The notes under the pieces: model-generated
Told to the model about the DNA's origin: nothing
The model's database searches: none
What the model saw: only the letters and a program-made list of their open reading frames with translations
Program-made: the position numbers and the translations under genes
Assembly (NCBI GenBank): GCA_037043015.1
Contig: CM073323.1
Span: 24,766,758 to 24,830,757 of the forward strand
Direction of reading: 5' to 3'
Source of the DNA: Bryum argenteum
Lineage: Eukaryota > Streptophyta > Bryopsida > Bryales > Bryaceae
DNA length: 64,000 nt
Shown: in pieces, positions 22,180 to 33,054 of the stretch
How the letters are laid out: each line of letters begins with the position of its first letter
Position numbering within the stretch: position 1 is the first letter of the stretch

Positions 22180-22960
22180 ATTTTTACAAATATCTTTGTC
22201 AATATATAAAGAGTGTGCACTTACTATTTTGATTCTTCTGTGGTTGTGAATGGTTTGAACAATTCTGCTTGACAAGTATGTTGAAAGGAGGCAGTTTTTT
22301 ACTTTACAACTCTTGTTCACAACAACACTGATGCAAAAGCAAATAATTTTGCCATGAACCAGTTTGGTACACATGAAAAGTCAAACCACATTTGGTACTT
22401 CTATTATAACAAGGGGACATGTCCTATCGTCAAAAACCATTATTCACGTTAAGGGGATACGTCTATCGTTGAAAACCATTCTTCACGTTAAAGGAACATG
22501 TCTTATATTGGCAACCATAATTTATGCCAACAACGTGCATGCATTGACTTGCTCACAACACTTTTGACAAACTTGGTCGACAACAAAAAATCTTTTGAAT
22601 GGCTTGCTGCCGACAGTAGAAAACTATTCACACACGCAACAATCATTAAAGTGAACTGCAATTGACAGCAATATTTGCCATTTTCAAATAATCTGGTTTC
22701 AGAAGTGTGTTTGCTTGGCCATGATTTATAAAGTAAGAAAATTACTTTAAATTTCAAGTAAATTGGATACAATACTTGCTTGAAAGTTACAAAACCACAT
22801 CTTGGAATACACCCCCAAATGAAAAATTGCTTGAAATTTACAAAACTACATTTTGGAATACCCCCCCCAATGAATGTGATACACTAAGGGTTCAAACAAT
22901 CAAGGGTCCCTTAGGAAACGGGGAAGGGAGGGGGCGGTGATGGGGTACAATGGGGTCCAA
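22180..22960 (+). repeat. Dispersed repeat IR-A, plus-orientation copy
   Basis: Matches the reverse complement of about 30660-31620 over most of its length. It includes four units of an about 38-bp internal repeat (GGGGACATGTC, CGTCAAAAACCATT, TTCACGTTAA near 22413-22520). It ends in a G-rich edge (near 22918-22936) right before the PP2C 5-prime region. No protein signature was recognised. Confidence 0.7.
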
Positions 22961-23199
22961 ATAAGCAGCTCGGCAACCACCTACGACGGCAGCACGGCGA
23001 GCATAACGGCCGTCGCGGCCACGGCGAGCGTCACGCAATCACCGGAGCCCGTCCGGCCGTGGCTGGCGCTGCTGCCCTTCCTTTCCTTTCCCTTCCAATC
23101 CAATCAAGTCCTGAACAAGCACGGCAAACAAAGGAACACACAAACACAAGCACAGGCAAAGCAAGGCAAGGCAGGGCCTGCCTGGACTGGACTGGACTG

Positions 23200-24313
23200 G
23201 AATCCGAAGCATCTGCGAAGCAGCCCCCCTTCCCCGCGTCACTCCCACCACGCCAGCCACCACCCTCTCTCTTCTCTCCCCACTCCTCTTTTCTTTCTCT
23301 CTCCACTTCCATCCTTCCTTCCTCCTGTCGCCCCGTTGCTCCCGCACCAAGCAACATCCCATCAACTGCACTGCAGCTTGCTTGCTTGTCGGTTTGCCTG
23401 CCCCACCCACAGATCTTTCCTGCCCAGGCTCATTATTTCTCTCACAACCCTTTTCTCCCTCATTCCAGTCACAACCCACCTGTCTTTCCGCTGCGAGCCT
23501 CGCCCACCTCCCCTTTAGGGTTTCGTGGATGAAGCATTCGTCCTTCCGATTCTCAGGTATGGCGACTTTGCTCTCTCTTGGAGAGTGTGTGCGTGTGTGG
23601 GGAGTTAGGGCTAGCTCGTTGTTCGTTTGTTTGTTTGTTTGTTTGTTTGTTTGTTTGTCGGCCGAGGTATTATTCAGATCTTGTGTGGTTGCTCAAGCGG
23701 TAGTAGCTCGCAGCAGGTTGGCGGATTTGTAGGAACAATTGGTACGAGAGATTATTTCGTGGTCGATCTAAAGCTCCACATTTTGGGAGGGTAGGGTTTC
23801 GGATTGACGTTGGGAGGGTTTGCGGAATTGGTTTGGTTCTCACGGATTGCTTCGGTCTTTCACAGGCTGACAACAACATCATGCAAGGGCATATGACGAC
23901 ACCGAAAGTATGCCTGTGCGGATGGTTGTATGCACACTTGTTGCTCTGCAGGCAGGGGTAATTTTTATTTTTCCAAATGGGGACAACAGCAACGATGGCA
24001 TTCCATCCTTGACTTGTTACCATTGCGACCACTACAGCCAATCCTATTGATTTCAGCGCCTCCAGCCTTTTAAAGTGCCCCTATCTGTAGGTTTATTAAG
24101 TCCTTTTTCATCTCATCTGGTTCCAGAGCTCAGAGCACCGTTCTTTTTTATCCTATCCGGAGCTCTTATGAACGCTGGACACTCGATTACTGATAGTAGA
24201 AATGGGCACTCGGAAAGGCCCTGTCGATGTTTCCTTCTATCGGGATTGCCGTCTTCGAAGTACTGGTGATTCTCAATTAGAAGGCTGATTGTATGTTGCG
24301 AATTGTTATGCAG
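23200..24313 (+). promoter_or_regulatory. PP2C 5-prime UTR with probable leader intron
   Basis: A GC/CT-rich leader runs to about 23556, where CTCAG is followed by GTATGG, a good donor. An acceptor (TTATGCAG) ends at 24313. The intron of about 757 bp contains a (GTTT)n tract near 23622-23658. An upstream ATG at 23529 opens a uORF that, after this splice, would end at a TGA about 30 bases into the second exon. Inferred, not proven. Confidence 0.45.
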
Positions 24314-24476
24314 GGTCGGTACGAGATTCAGTCGTGGGTGTATGAGGAGTGAGTGCTGAAGGTGGACGGTCAGAGGGGGGAATGCGAGTGAGAGGAATGT
24401 TGTACAGCAGCACTCGGAGATAAAAGAGGGCGATGGAGTGGAAGTATGAAGAGGCGGGTTGAGGCGCAAGCGAGAT

Positions 24477-25598
24477 ATGTTAGAGTGGGTGATGAAGATG
24501 TTGATGGCATGTTGGCGTCCGGTGCAGAAATACACGCACCTGGGTGAGGAAGGAGGGGACAATCACGATCCATTGCTATGGTACAAGGATTTGGGCGAGC
24601 ATGCAGCAGGCGAGTTTTCGATCGCGGCAGTGCAAGCGAACGCCATCCTAGAGGACATGTCGCAAGTAGAAACAGGTCCATTCGGGACCTTCATCGGAGT
24701 ATACGATGGCCACGGCGGGCCTGAGGCATCTCGTCACGTCAACGAATTTCTCTACACCCATCTACAGAAATACGCCACACAAGACTCAAGAGGAATGTCG
24801 GCCGACCTACTCCGCCAAGCATTCAAACAAACCGAAGACGATTTCCTCGAAATCGTGAAAGACTCGTGGCTCACGAAGCCACAACTCGCCGCAGTGGGCT
24901 CCTGCTGCCTGGTCGGCGTCATCTGGGACTCCAAACTCTACATTGCGAGCTTGGGTGATTCCAGGGCGGTTCTGGGCCGGTACTCCCGCAATCACCAATC
25001 CGTGATAGCGACCGAAATCTCCACAGAGCACAATGCAAGCATGGAGGCTGTCCGAAACGAGCTTCAAGCTTCCCATCCGGATGATCCACGGATTGTGGTG
25101 CTCAAGCACGGAGTCTGGCGCGTCAAGGGGCTGATCCAAGTCTCTCGCTCGGTCGGAGACTTCTACTTGAAAAAGGCAGAGTTCAATCGCGAGCCATTGA
25201 TCGGAAGGTTCAGGCTCCCGGAGCCGCTCACAAGACCGGTGATGAGTGCCGAGCCGGACATCAACGTGCTGGACATCACAGCAGACATGGAATTCGTGAT
25301 CTTTGCTTCGGATGGGCTGTGGGAGCATCTGAGCAGCCAGGAGGCGGTGGACATTGTCCACAACCACCCGAAGGCCGGCATAGCCAGGCGCTTGATCCGG
25401 TGTGCGCTCCACGAAGCAGCCAAGAAGCGGGAGATGCGTTACTCCGACCTGAAGAAGATCGAGCGCGGCATTCGCAGGCACTTCCATGACGACATCACCG
25501 TGGTGGTCGTCTACTTAGATCACGATTTGATTAGCAGTAGCAGTAGTCACATCTCAAATCACATTTCTGTGAAAGGTGGAGTGGACAAACCTTCGTGA
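24477..25598 (+). CDS. Protein phosphatase 2C, clade D type
   Basis: The product is a 373-residue Ser/Thr phosphatase (PPM family, Mn/Mg-dependent). The start MLEWVMKMLMACWRPV matches the short hydrophobic N-terminus of plant clade-D PP2Cs; the frame is open 18 bases upstream but only from TTG. Metal-binding DGHGG is at residues 77-81, followed by AAVGSCCLVGV, LGDSRAVLG, the clade signature HPDDPRIVVLKHGVWRVKG, SRSVGD, FASDGLW (Asp279), the AAKKREMRYSDLKKIERGIRRHFHD block, and the final metal ligand in HDDITVV (338-339). Known of clade D: plasma-membrane H+-ATPase dephosphorylation, inhibited by SAUR proteins in growth control. The CDS is a single exon, unlike the multi-exon genes of many flowering plants. 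Confidence 0.95.
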   Translation: MLEWVMKMLMACWRPVQKYTHLGEEGGDNHDPLLWYKDLGEHAAGEFSIAAVQANAILEDMSQVETGPFGTFIGVYDGHGGPEASRHVNEFLYTHLQKYATQDSRGMSADLLRQAFKQTEDDFLEIVKDSWLTKPQLAAVGSCCLVGVIWDSKLYIASLGDSRAVLGRYSRNHQSVIATEISTEHNASMEAVRNELQASHPDDPRIVVLKHGVWRVKGLIQVSRSVGDFYLKKAEFNREPLIGRFRLPEPLTRPVMSAEPDINVLDITADMEFVIFASDGLWEHLSSQEAVDIVHNHPKAGIARRLIRCALHEAAKKREMRYSDLKKIERGIRRHFHDDITVVVVYLDHDLISSSSSHISNHISVKGGVDKPS

Positions 25599-25685
25599 TG
25601 ACGCAGCTCCAATCCCTTCTAATCCTTTACTCTTCTTACAACAAAGTTAGGCTAACTCTGCAAGTTTTCTGATGTCGAAACATCA

Positions 25686-25722
25686 AAGACTCTTCCTTCT
25701 TCTTCTTCTTCTTCTTCTTCTT
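25686..25722. repeat. (CTT)n microsatellite in the PP2C 3-prime UTR
   Basis: About ten CTT repeats, roughly 90 bp past the PP2C stop codon. Confidence 0.9.
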
Positions 25723-26328
25723 ATCCTGACGATGAAGAAGCCATGGCTAGCTGGCTAGATGATACGCCATAGCTTTTCTTCTTCTGTTGGGTCACAAAAA
25801 TAACGCACAAGCTTGCAGGTTTTGATGTCTTTTCATAACATTTTTCCATTTCATTCTTGAAATACCCACTTTGCGTAGTGGCGTGCTTCATTGAGTTATC
25901 AAGCCATTGAGTGATAGCTTCCGTTTCATGTTTTCTTTCGTTTGACTGATTCTGGAAGGATGTGGAATCTATTTGTGTTTGTCATTCTGTCGAGGTTTAG
26001 ATATATTATGTCGGTTAGTGGTTTTTTCGTGGTTGCCTCTTGGGGATAGGTTGAGTCACAGGCGTTATGGGAGACTGAGCGGAGAATATTGAAGAATAAT
26101 GATAGCATTCCTTCTACTAGTATTATTCTGGAATTGGATAATGGCATTTGTATGTACTTGGAACTTACGAGTATGAGGACATGAGAAAACAGTGATATCA
26201 GTTTGTGCGTGGGAGATTGCCATGAATACAAGAGGAAAGAGTATACATACATGTGCTCAAAATCTATAAAAAATAGAATATCTTGTTATTTAGTTCGTCT
26301 ATTCCTTATATTGTGAGCTTAGAATGTA

Positions 26329-26411
26329 CTCCCTCTGTCCCATTATATCAAATTTACCTCGAGAGATAGAGTGAGAGAACCTATTGGACAGTTATAATGG
26401 GACAGAGGGAG
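26329..26411. mobile_element. Stowaway-type MITE, 83 bp
   Basis: Termini CTCCCTCTGTCCCATTATA and reverse complement, flanked by TA (26327-26328 and 26412-26413). The centre is less symmetrical than in the copy at 13970. Confidence 0.85.
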
Positions 26412-26511
26412 TATGTAAGTGGAGAAGGTTACTTCCTCCTTGTGGAAGAGTACTTGGCCCTAGGTCCTCTCCTACCTATTTACCATAGTTAAGACTCGCG
26501 TGAGGGGAGGC

Positions 26512-26800
26512 AAAATGGTGGGGAAGGTTGGATATTGAGTAACTTGATAGATCAATCACTTTTCCTAAATTTGAAACTTATGTTTTGTAACAAAGTTTAT
26601 TTGATGTTTTAGTGTAAGACAATTTTAAGGATGTATGTGTTTGATTTTTTGAGGGTGTACTAGTAGAAGTATGAAGTTGTTTCCCGACATTCAAGTAAGT
26701 AAGATTTTATTGCTAACACTTATACAAAAAATATTGATGAATTTTGTCGATGTATGGAAAGTGTGTAGTTATTTGATGCTATGATATGTTGTAATTTAAC
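26512..26800 (+). repeat. Direct repeat R1, left copy
   Basis: Homologous in the same orientation to 28668-29025 (GGTGGGGAAGGTTGGATA, TAGATCAATCACTTTTCC, GTCGATGTATGGAAAGTGT). The two copies bracket composite repeat C and a P5 fragment. Confidence 0.75.
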
Positions 26801-26814
26801 TCACTCTCTAACAT

Positions 26815-28446
26815 CACTCTCTTTTCCTCATGTCATAACGTTCTCTATGATACGCCTCCAATTGAATTATCACCTTCATTAATTTTCTAAAGTACTACAT
26901 ATATAAAATCTTGCCATAAAAATAAAATATGCGGTCATTGAGGTTAGTTGACTTGTAATTGAGGTTAGTTGACTTGTAAACAGTATAAGGAACACCTATG
27001 TACAAACAACTTTAAAAAATAATAATATATATATATTCGTAAAACTCATATGAACGCATTTGGTACCATTCCAACATGGTTTCCGGACAAAGATTACTTT
27101 GAATTGCGCTTTGTACCAAGTTTAGAAGTAAAGATTCTGAATGAGCTCAAGTAAAACTCTCGCTTGTGAATTTCACCTTTGACTTCCCATCATTTTCTAT
27201 CTGCATATCAACTATTCTAGTTGGTTTAGTAGATATGCAATATTAGATAATGCAAAATTTTAATAAACAAGCCATCTAGTTTGAAAAAAAGTAATACACT
27301 CAACTTCAACCATGATGGGTACCTTAATTTAGTAAATCATCAAAACTATGGAACCCAAACCTATTTTGAGACATGTTTGAATAAAGTGCTCATTTGGCCT
27401 ATTGTTGAACATACACACTGAGGTCAGGACACCAATGATAGGAACGTCTCTTAGGATGAACCTATGTTAGCTCCTTTATTAGTTAGTACATACTTGTGAC
27501 AATGAACACTTCTCACCAACTTCACCCTTAAACGCTCGCAGGGTCTGATACAAATACACGTAGACTAAATTGCATCTGAGCATCTTCTCGACTTGGCACT
27601 TCTCACCCACTTCACCCTTAAACGCTCACGGGGTCTGATACAAATACATGTAGCCCAAATTGCATCTCAGCATCTTCTTGACTTGGCACTTCTCACCAAC
27701 TTCACCCTTAAACGCTCACAGGGTCTGATACAAATACACGTAGACTAAATTGCATCTGAGCATCTTCTCGACTTGGCACTTCTCACCCACTTCACCCTTA
27801 AACGCTCACGAGGTCTGATACAAATACAGGTAGCCGAAATTGCATCTCAGCATCTTCTCGACTTGGCACTTCTCACCAACTTCACCCTTAAACACTCACA
27901 GGGTCTGATACAAATACAGGTAGCCCAAATTGCATCTTAGCATCTTCTCGACTTGGCGATCATGAATAGTGCATACTTGTTATAATGAACACTTTTTACC
28001 AACTTCACCCTTAAATGCCCACGAAGTCTGATACAAATACAAGTAGCCCAAATTGGACCTCTACATCATCTGGACTTGGCGATCATGAATAGTGCATACT
28101 TGTGATAATGAACACTTCTCACCAACTTCACCCTTAAACGCTCACAGGGTCTGATACAAATACAATAAGCTCAAATTGGATATAAGCATCTTCTGGTTTT
28201 GGTCGTCATGAACAATGTCCTTTTTGAACTTGGGCACCATGAATGACCAATCAATGATGAGCTTGCAACCTCCTACAAGCTTATGTACAACTCCAACCCA
28301 CCTACCACAGTTCTTTCAAAACACATGATCACTCATACGAATTGTAATTTGAATCGCAAAATTTCACATTTTGAATATATCATAAGGAGGTGACCACTTT
28401 CACATCAAGATATAAGTGAAATGTTGAGTACATTGAAAGCTACAAA
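26815..28446. mobile_element. Composite repeat, copy C, with 90-bp array
   Basis: The left arm (26815-27490) matches copies A and B. The array (27500-28200) includes units of exactly 90 bp starting CTTCTCACC at 27599, 27689, 27779 and 27869. Units alternate in sequence, giving a 180-bp higher-order repeat. A P1 right arm follows to about 28446, where it is cut and joined to a P5 fragment. Confidence 0.75.
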
Positions 28447-28643
28447 GTACAAAGAAACTCAATCTACGAATTAATTAGAAGATCCAACTGTAGGATCTTG
28501 AAGTTTACTTGACCCTTTACTTAAATGTCAAATTTGAACCGTTAATTTTTCTCCAATTTTGAGATTATAATGGTCAGTATTGGCTACATTCTTTCCTTTC
28601 GGAATCCCAAAAAGCTGATTCGGGTTACTTGGATCTTTAGGGG
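28446..28643. mobile_element. Truncated P5 MITE
   Basis: Right end GGATCTTTAGGGG then TTAA (28644-28647). It carries the motif TTTTGAGATTATAATGGTCA near 28556. The left end is missing where it meets the P1 arm of copy C. Confidence 0.65.
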
Positions 28644-28667
28644 TTAAGACAAGAGAGGGGAAGAAAG

Positions 28668-29025
28668 ATGGTGGGGAAGGTTGGATAATGAATAATTTGG
28701 TAGATCAATCACTTTTCCCAAATTTGAAACTTATGTTTTGTAACAAAATTTATTTGATGTTTAAATCTAAGATGCTCAAATTTGTTAGGTTGAAATTTTT
28801 ATTTGGATATGTACCCATATATGTTGAGGTTTTTGTGTTTTTTATAAATCCATACCCATAAGGATGTAGGTACTTGATTTTTTAAGGTGTATTGTTAGAA
28901 GTATAAAATTGTTTCTTTACATTCATATAAGTGAGATGTTATTGGTAACACTTAAACAAAAATTATTGATGACTTTTGTCAATGTATGGAAAGTGTAGTT
29001 ATTTGATGCTATGATATGTTGAAAT
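28668..29025 (+). repeat. Direct repeat R1, right copy
   Basis: See left copy at 26512. This copy has an extra segment of about 80 bp (near 28765-28860) that the left copy lacks. Confidence 0.75.
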
Positions 29026-29445
29026 TTTTTTGCTTTAGGAGAAATTTGTATTTTAAAAGGTGGGGAAGTGTTTGAGATTGTTTCATGTTAGAGTTTGAGT
29101 TTGACAAACTTGTTTAATATTATAAGTGTCGTCAATAAAGTCTTTTGGAACATGTGTAGGATGTTGGTTTTGTCAAAATCATGATACAAATTAACACATA
29201 GACGGGATTATATAAATGTACGTGGTGTAGAAATCCTATGCCTAGTCAATGAAACATATCTTGTCCTACATGGCACTCCTTTCATACTAACAATATATTC
29301 CGTATCAAGTGAGGGTGTGCCATAGTAGACATGCATTGACTTCTTTATTGTTTTTGGATGTGCTTGATTTTTGTTTCAAAAACTATTGGTGTGGCCCATG
29401 ATTGTTGCATATACTTGTTGGATATAAACTATAACATTTAATCCC
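29026..29445. other. Intergenic DNA, nothing recognised
   Basis: No frames of note and no repeat identified. Confidence 0.5.
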
Positions 29446-30028
29446 TTAAAGTAATCACCTTGGTAAGAGCCAAAATCCTCAAAACTTCTCCTTCAACTGA
29501 TACATGTACGTGTAGACCAAAACTTAGATTCAAATTCCTCACCATTTGTGCGATCATAACATTCAAAATTGAAAAAAAAGTTTTTTCCATGTTGTAGAAT
29601 GACAAAGTAATATTTTGGGGGCCAAAAAAACCATTTTTGGTAGAAAATTAGATTTGAGGCTCTTCCAATTCTTATTTCTGAGTGAGTTACAAACATATCT
29701 ATGGAATTTTTACCCTCGTACAACTTATAAAATCTATAGAATTGCCTGATCATTCAAATGAAGGTATGCTAAAATTCAAATACAAAGGCCCATTTTCAAG
29801 AATTAAAAAGTCATGTAAAAAATTAATGAATTGACAATCCGAATGGTAAGATCAGGGCTCACTACCTCTTCTACATGTACAAGAAATAAAAGTTGAAAAA
29901 AACTGTAAACTCACAAGTTTGGGATCAATTTTGGGCAGATTTTGAGAATAAATGAGCATATACCGCACTTTGGGCAAATTTGGGCACAATTTAAATAGTG
30001 TTTATAAACCTTTGACTATGAATATCTC
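29446..30028. mobile_element. P3 piggyBac-type MITE copy, right end overlapped by P2
   Basis: Left end TTTAATCCCTTAAAGTAATC. The subterminal ACCATTTGTGCGATCATAAC at about 29531 is nearly identical to the autonomous element at 15379. The sequence runs until the TTAA (30029-30032) at which the P2 element starts, consistent with P2 having inserted into P3. Confidence 0.6.
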
Positions 30029-30032
30029 TTAA

Positions 30033-32060
30033 CCCTTAAACGCCCAAGATGTCGAAAAACGACATTTTAAATGAAAGGCATAAACTTTGAAGAGACATAT
30101 CTTCTTCATTCACACTCCGTTTTGGACAAAATCACCTCGGTTGGGTCCCAAATCAAGTCCTGTTTGTGTGGTAAAACTTTCAAACCTATAAAAAGAAATA
30201 TGAATAACTCACGTGCATTTTGGTGAAGGCAGCTCTTCTTTTTAAGTTTTCAAGCATGGAGCATGGATCATGTTTATCAATGTGAGGCAATCATGGAGAA
30301 TCAAAAATAGTTTTTCATGATATTTTCTTACACAATCATGATCTTAAGATGAAATCTCACAACTTTGTAGTTGGAAGATTTTTGATCCATATAATTTTGG
30401 TATTGGACTTTCAATGATTTTTCCACAGTGAAAAAAGTGCAGAACTGGATGATTCATAAGGAGCTATATCTCTTTCATCCACTGTTGTATTTCCACTTTG
30501 TTTTTTGGGATGCATTCCAAATAGAGTATACTTTATGTGGTGATACGCTTGACCCAATCGAAGGATTTTTGAGGATAAGGGGGGAATTTGAGTGCAAGGG
30601 GTGTAGATTTGGACCCTTTTTCCTTGGTAAATAACTTGGCGGTTTTCACCCTTGCAAGGATGTTATTTGGACCCATTGTACCCCATTACCGCCCCCCCCC
30701 CCTTCCCCGTTTCCTAAGGGACCCTTGATTGTTGAACCCCTAGTGTATCACATTTCATAATTTTTCATTTTGGGAGGTGTATTCTAGAATTTAGTTATGT
30801 AAATTTTAAGCAATTTTTCATTTGGGGTGTATTCCAAGATGTGGTTTTGTAACTTTCAAGCAAGTATTGTATCAAATTTACTTGAAATTTAAAGTAATTA
30901 TCTTACTTTATAAATCACGGCCAAGCAAAGATACTTCTGAAACCACGTTATTTGAAAATGGCAAATATTGTTGTCAATTGCACTTCACTTTAATGGTTGT
31001 TGCGTGTGTGAAGAGTTTTTTACTATTGACAACAAGCCATTCAAAAGATATTTTTTTGTCGACCAAGTTTGTCAAAAGTGTTGTGAGTAATTCAATGCAT
31101 GCACGTTGTTGGCATGAATAATGGTTGTCAATATAAGACAAATTCCTTTAACGTAAAGAATGGTTTTCAACGATAGGACATGTCTCCTTGACGTAAAGAA
31201 TGGTTTCAAACGATCGATATGTCTTCTTAACGTGAGGAATGGTTTTTAACGATAGGGCATGTCCCCTTGTTATAATACAAGAGTAAAAAACCACGTGAAG
31301 TGGATGTGGTTGACTTTTCATGTGTACCGTGTTGGTTTTTGTCATTTTTTTAATTTTTTTTTTACATAAGTGTTGTCGTAAACAATAGTTCTAGAGTAAA
31401 AAATTGTCTCCTTCCAACAATACATTATCTCATATCACAAATATCGAATGTGGTTGAGTATCATTCTTATTTATGAAACTAGTGTTTGTTTTTATGTCAC
31501 GAAACCTTTTCAATTAACGATTTATATCAACATATTGACAGATACACACAATTATTATTTAGTAGAGTTGTGAGAAAAATTTGGAACTAAAATAGTGAGT
31601 GCACACTCTAATACTCTTAGACATGTGAGGAAGATATGGTATTTATTATAGTGCAAGGGGTTTAAATTTGGAAATTTTTCCTTCATAAAATTTTGGGCAA
31701 TTTTACAATTGCAAGGCTAATATTTGAGGTAATATATTAGTTCTTTAATCAGTTGTTTTTGTACAAGAGTGCTCATAAGATCAAGATGAGAAAACTATCT
31801 GGTTGGAGATTATTTGATTGGAGTTGGAGATCATTAGTATTACTCCACACTCAAGTGAAAATGGTGAAGTTGTGTGATCTTCTCTCAATACTAAGAGGTT
31901 AGTATTGCACTATCTCTGAGGCCTCAAGGCTTTAATTTTGGTCCACTTGACCCACAATAAGGGGATTTCAAGATTATTCCATAGATTTTCTAATAGTTTA
32001 CCTTCTATATTTTATCTATGACACTTTTTAGAAGAAAATGTGTTTTTAGCCTTTAAACAA
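30033..32060 (+). mobile_element. P2 piggyBac-type MITE, split by an IR-A insertion
   Basis: Begins CCCTTAAACGCCCAAG after TTAA 30029-30032 and is collinear with the intact P2 copy (40446-41418). The first part is 30033-30668. The second part resumes near 31650 and runs to a decayed end near 32050. The interruption is the IR-A repeat. The P2 segment starting GTGCAAGGGG occurs on both sides (about 30595-30668 and 31652-31725). Confidence 0.65.
30660..31640 (-). repeat. Dispersed repeat IR-A, minus-orientation copy
   Basis: Reverse-complement partner of 22180-22960, with a (C)n edge at about 30690. It carries four about 38-bp internal units near 31130-31270 (AACGTAAAGAATGGTTTTCA, CGATAGGACATGTC). 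It sits inside the P2 element. Confidence 0.7.
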
Positions 32061-33054
32061 CCACAACAACCAAAACGGCATTATGGGGTTTCAATCACGC
32101 TCGATGCATCAGTAAAAGGTGAAAGGTGGAATTAGGGACTGCATTCTTTTCTGGAGGTGGGAATGTTACAAAGTTTCTATGGTAAAAATTGCAAGCTTAA
32201 TTCTACTTTCTTGAAGAGCAATTTTTTGTTTTCAAATCCAAGTCGGATAGTTCAATTTTTATTTTTTAAAATAATTCTTTTGGGGAAGTTGTTTGTCATC
32301 GCATCATTACTCAAATTCCCAAGTAACTGGAATTAGATTCCCTTACCAATTCTACAAGACAACCTTCAAAAGTAACAAAAGCAAGAGCTAGAATGGCCAA
32401 TAAAATAAGGGACCATCAACTTAAATGCTATGATCTCACATTGTTGAAAGTTTTACCACAACCTCTGATGGTACTTATGTTCAAGATCCTACGGTTTTAC
32501 CTCAAAGTTAACAAGGTGGTAAAAAATCGCGAATTTGGGGTTTTGAAGCTTCCAAAACACCATGTCATTTAGGGATGACTCAAGGTGAAATTTGGCTCGG
32601 ACATCCATGGGATTGAGAATAAAACACCATGCGTAGATTACAAGAAGACATCACATAAACATGCAAAGATAGCATGGGATTTATTTTTTTCAATCATAAA
32701 AAAGACCTAAGTTTCATAACTTTCCAAAGCTTATACAATATCTGAACTCTGTAATTTTCATCACCACCTTCAAAATCTTTGATAGCACAAACAATGTACA
32801 AAATTTTGAATTCTGTCACACACAGGATTGACACAAACAATGACAATGAATCATGAGAAAACAGTATGTTTGGATTTCAGAGATTGTCATACTTTCTCAC
32901 CCCTGCATAATACCTGCTCCTATACAACCCTTTCTATAAATATACACACCCTTAAACTCAGAAGGGTCACACATTCCATCACTCCTCCTAAGACCTACAA
33001 AATTGGAGCAGCTCTCGATCAACACCTGACAAACAAATATTTACTTGGAAACAA
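32061..33054. other. Intergenic DNA 3-prime of the membrane-protein gene
   Basis: No coding region recognised. An end-like motif (CATTTAGGGATGA near 32566) may be a decayed piggyBac-type terminus. Confidence 0.4.

Noticed and set aside
22937..23532. Long overlapping frames (up to 193 codons) in a GC-rich region on both strands
   Set aside because: Low-complexity, open in several frames at once; best read as the CT-rich PP2C leader and promoter.
24807..25487. 226-codon frame antisense to PP2C
   Set aside because: Shadow frame caused by GC-rich codons of a clearly conserved sense gene.
27500..28170. Regular repeats resembling a CRISPR array
   Set aside because: Units are contiguous without unique spacers, and the sequence is eukaryotic; it is a satellite-like array.
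26512..29025. LTR retrotransposon with R1 copies as LTRs
   Set aside because: No TG...CA ends, primer-binding site, polypurine tract or gag/pol frames; the interior is composite repeat C and a MITE fragment.
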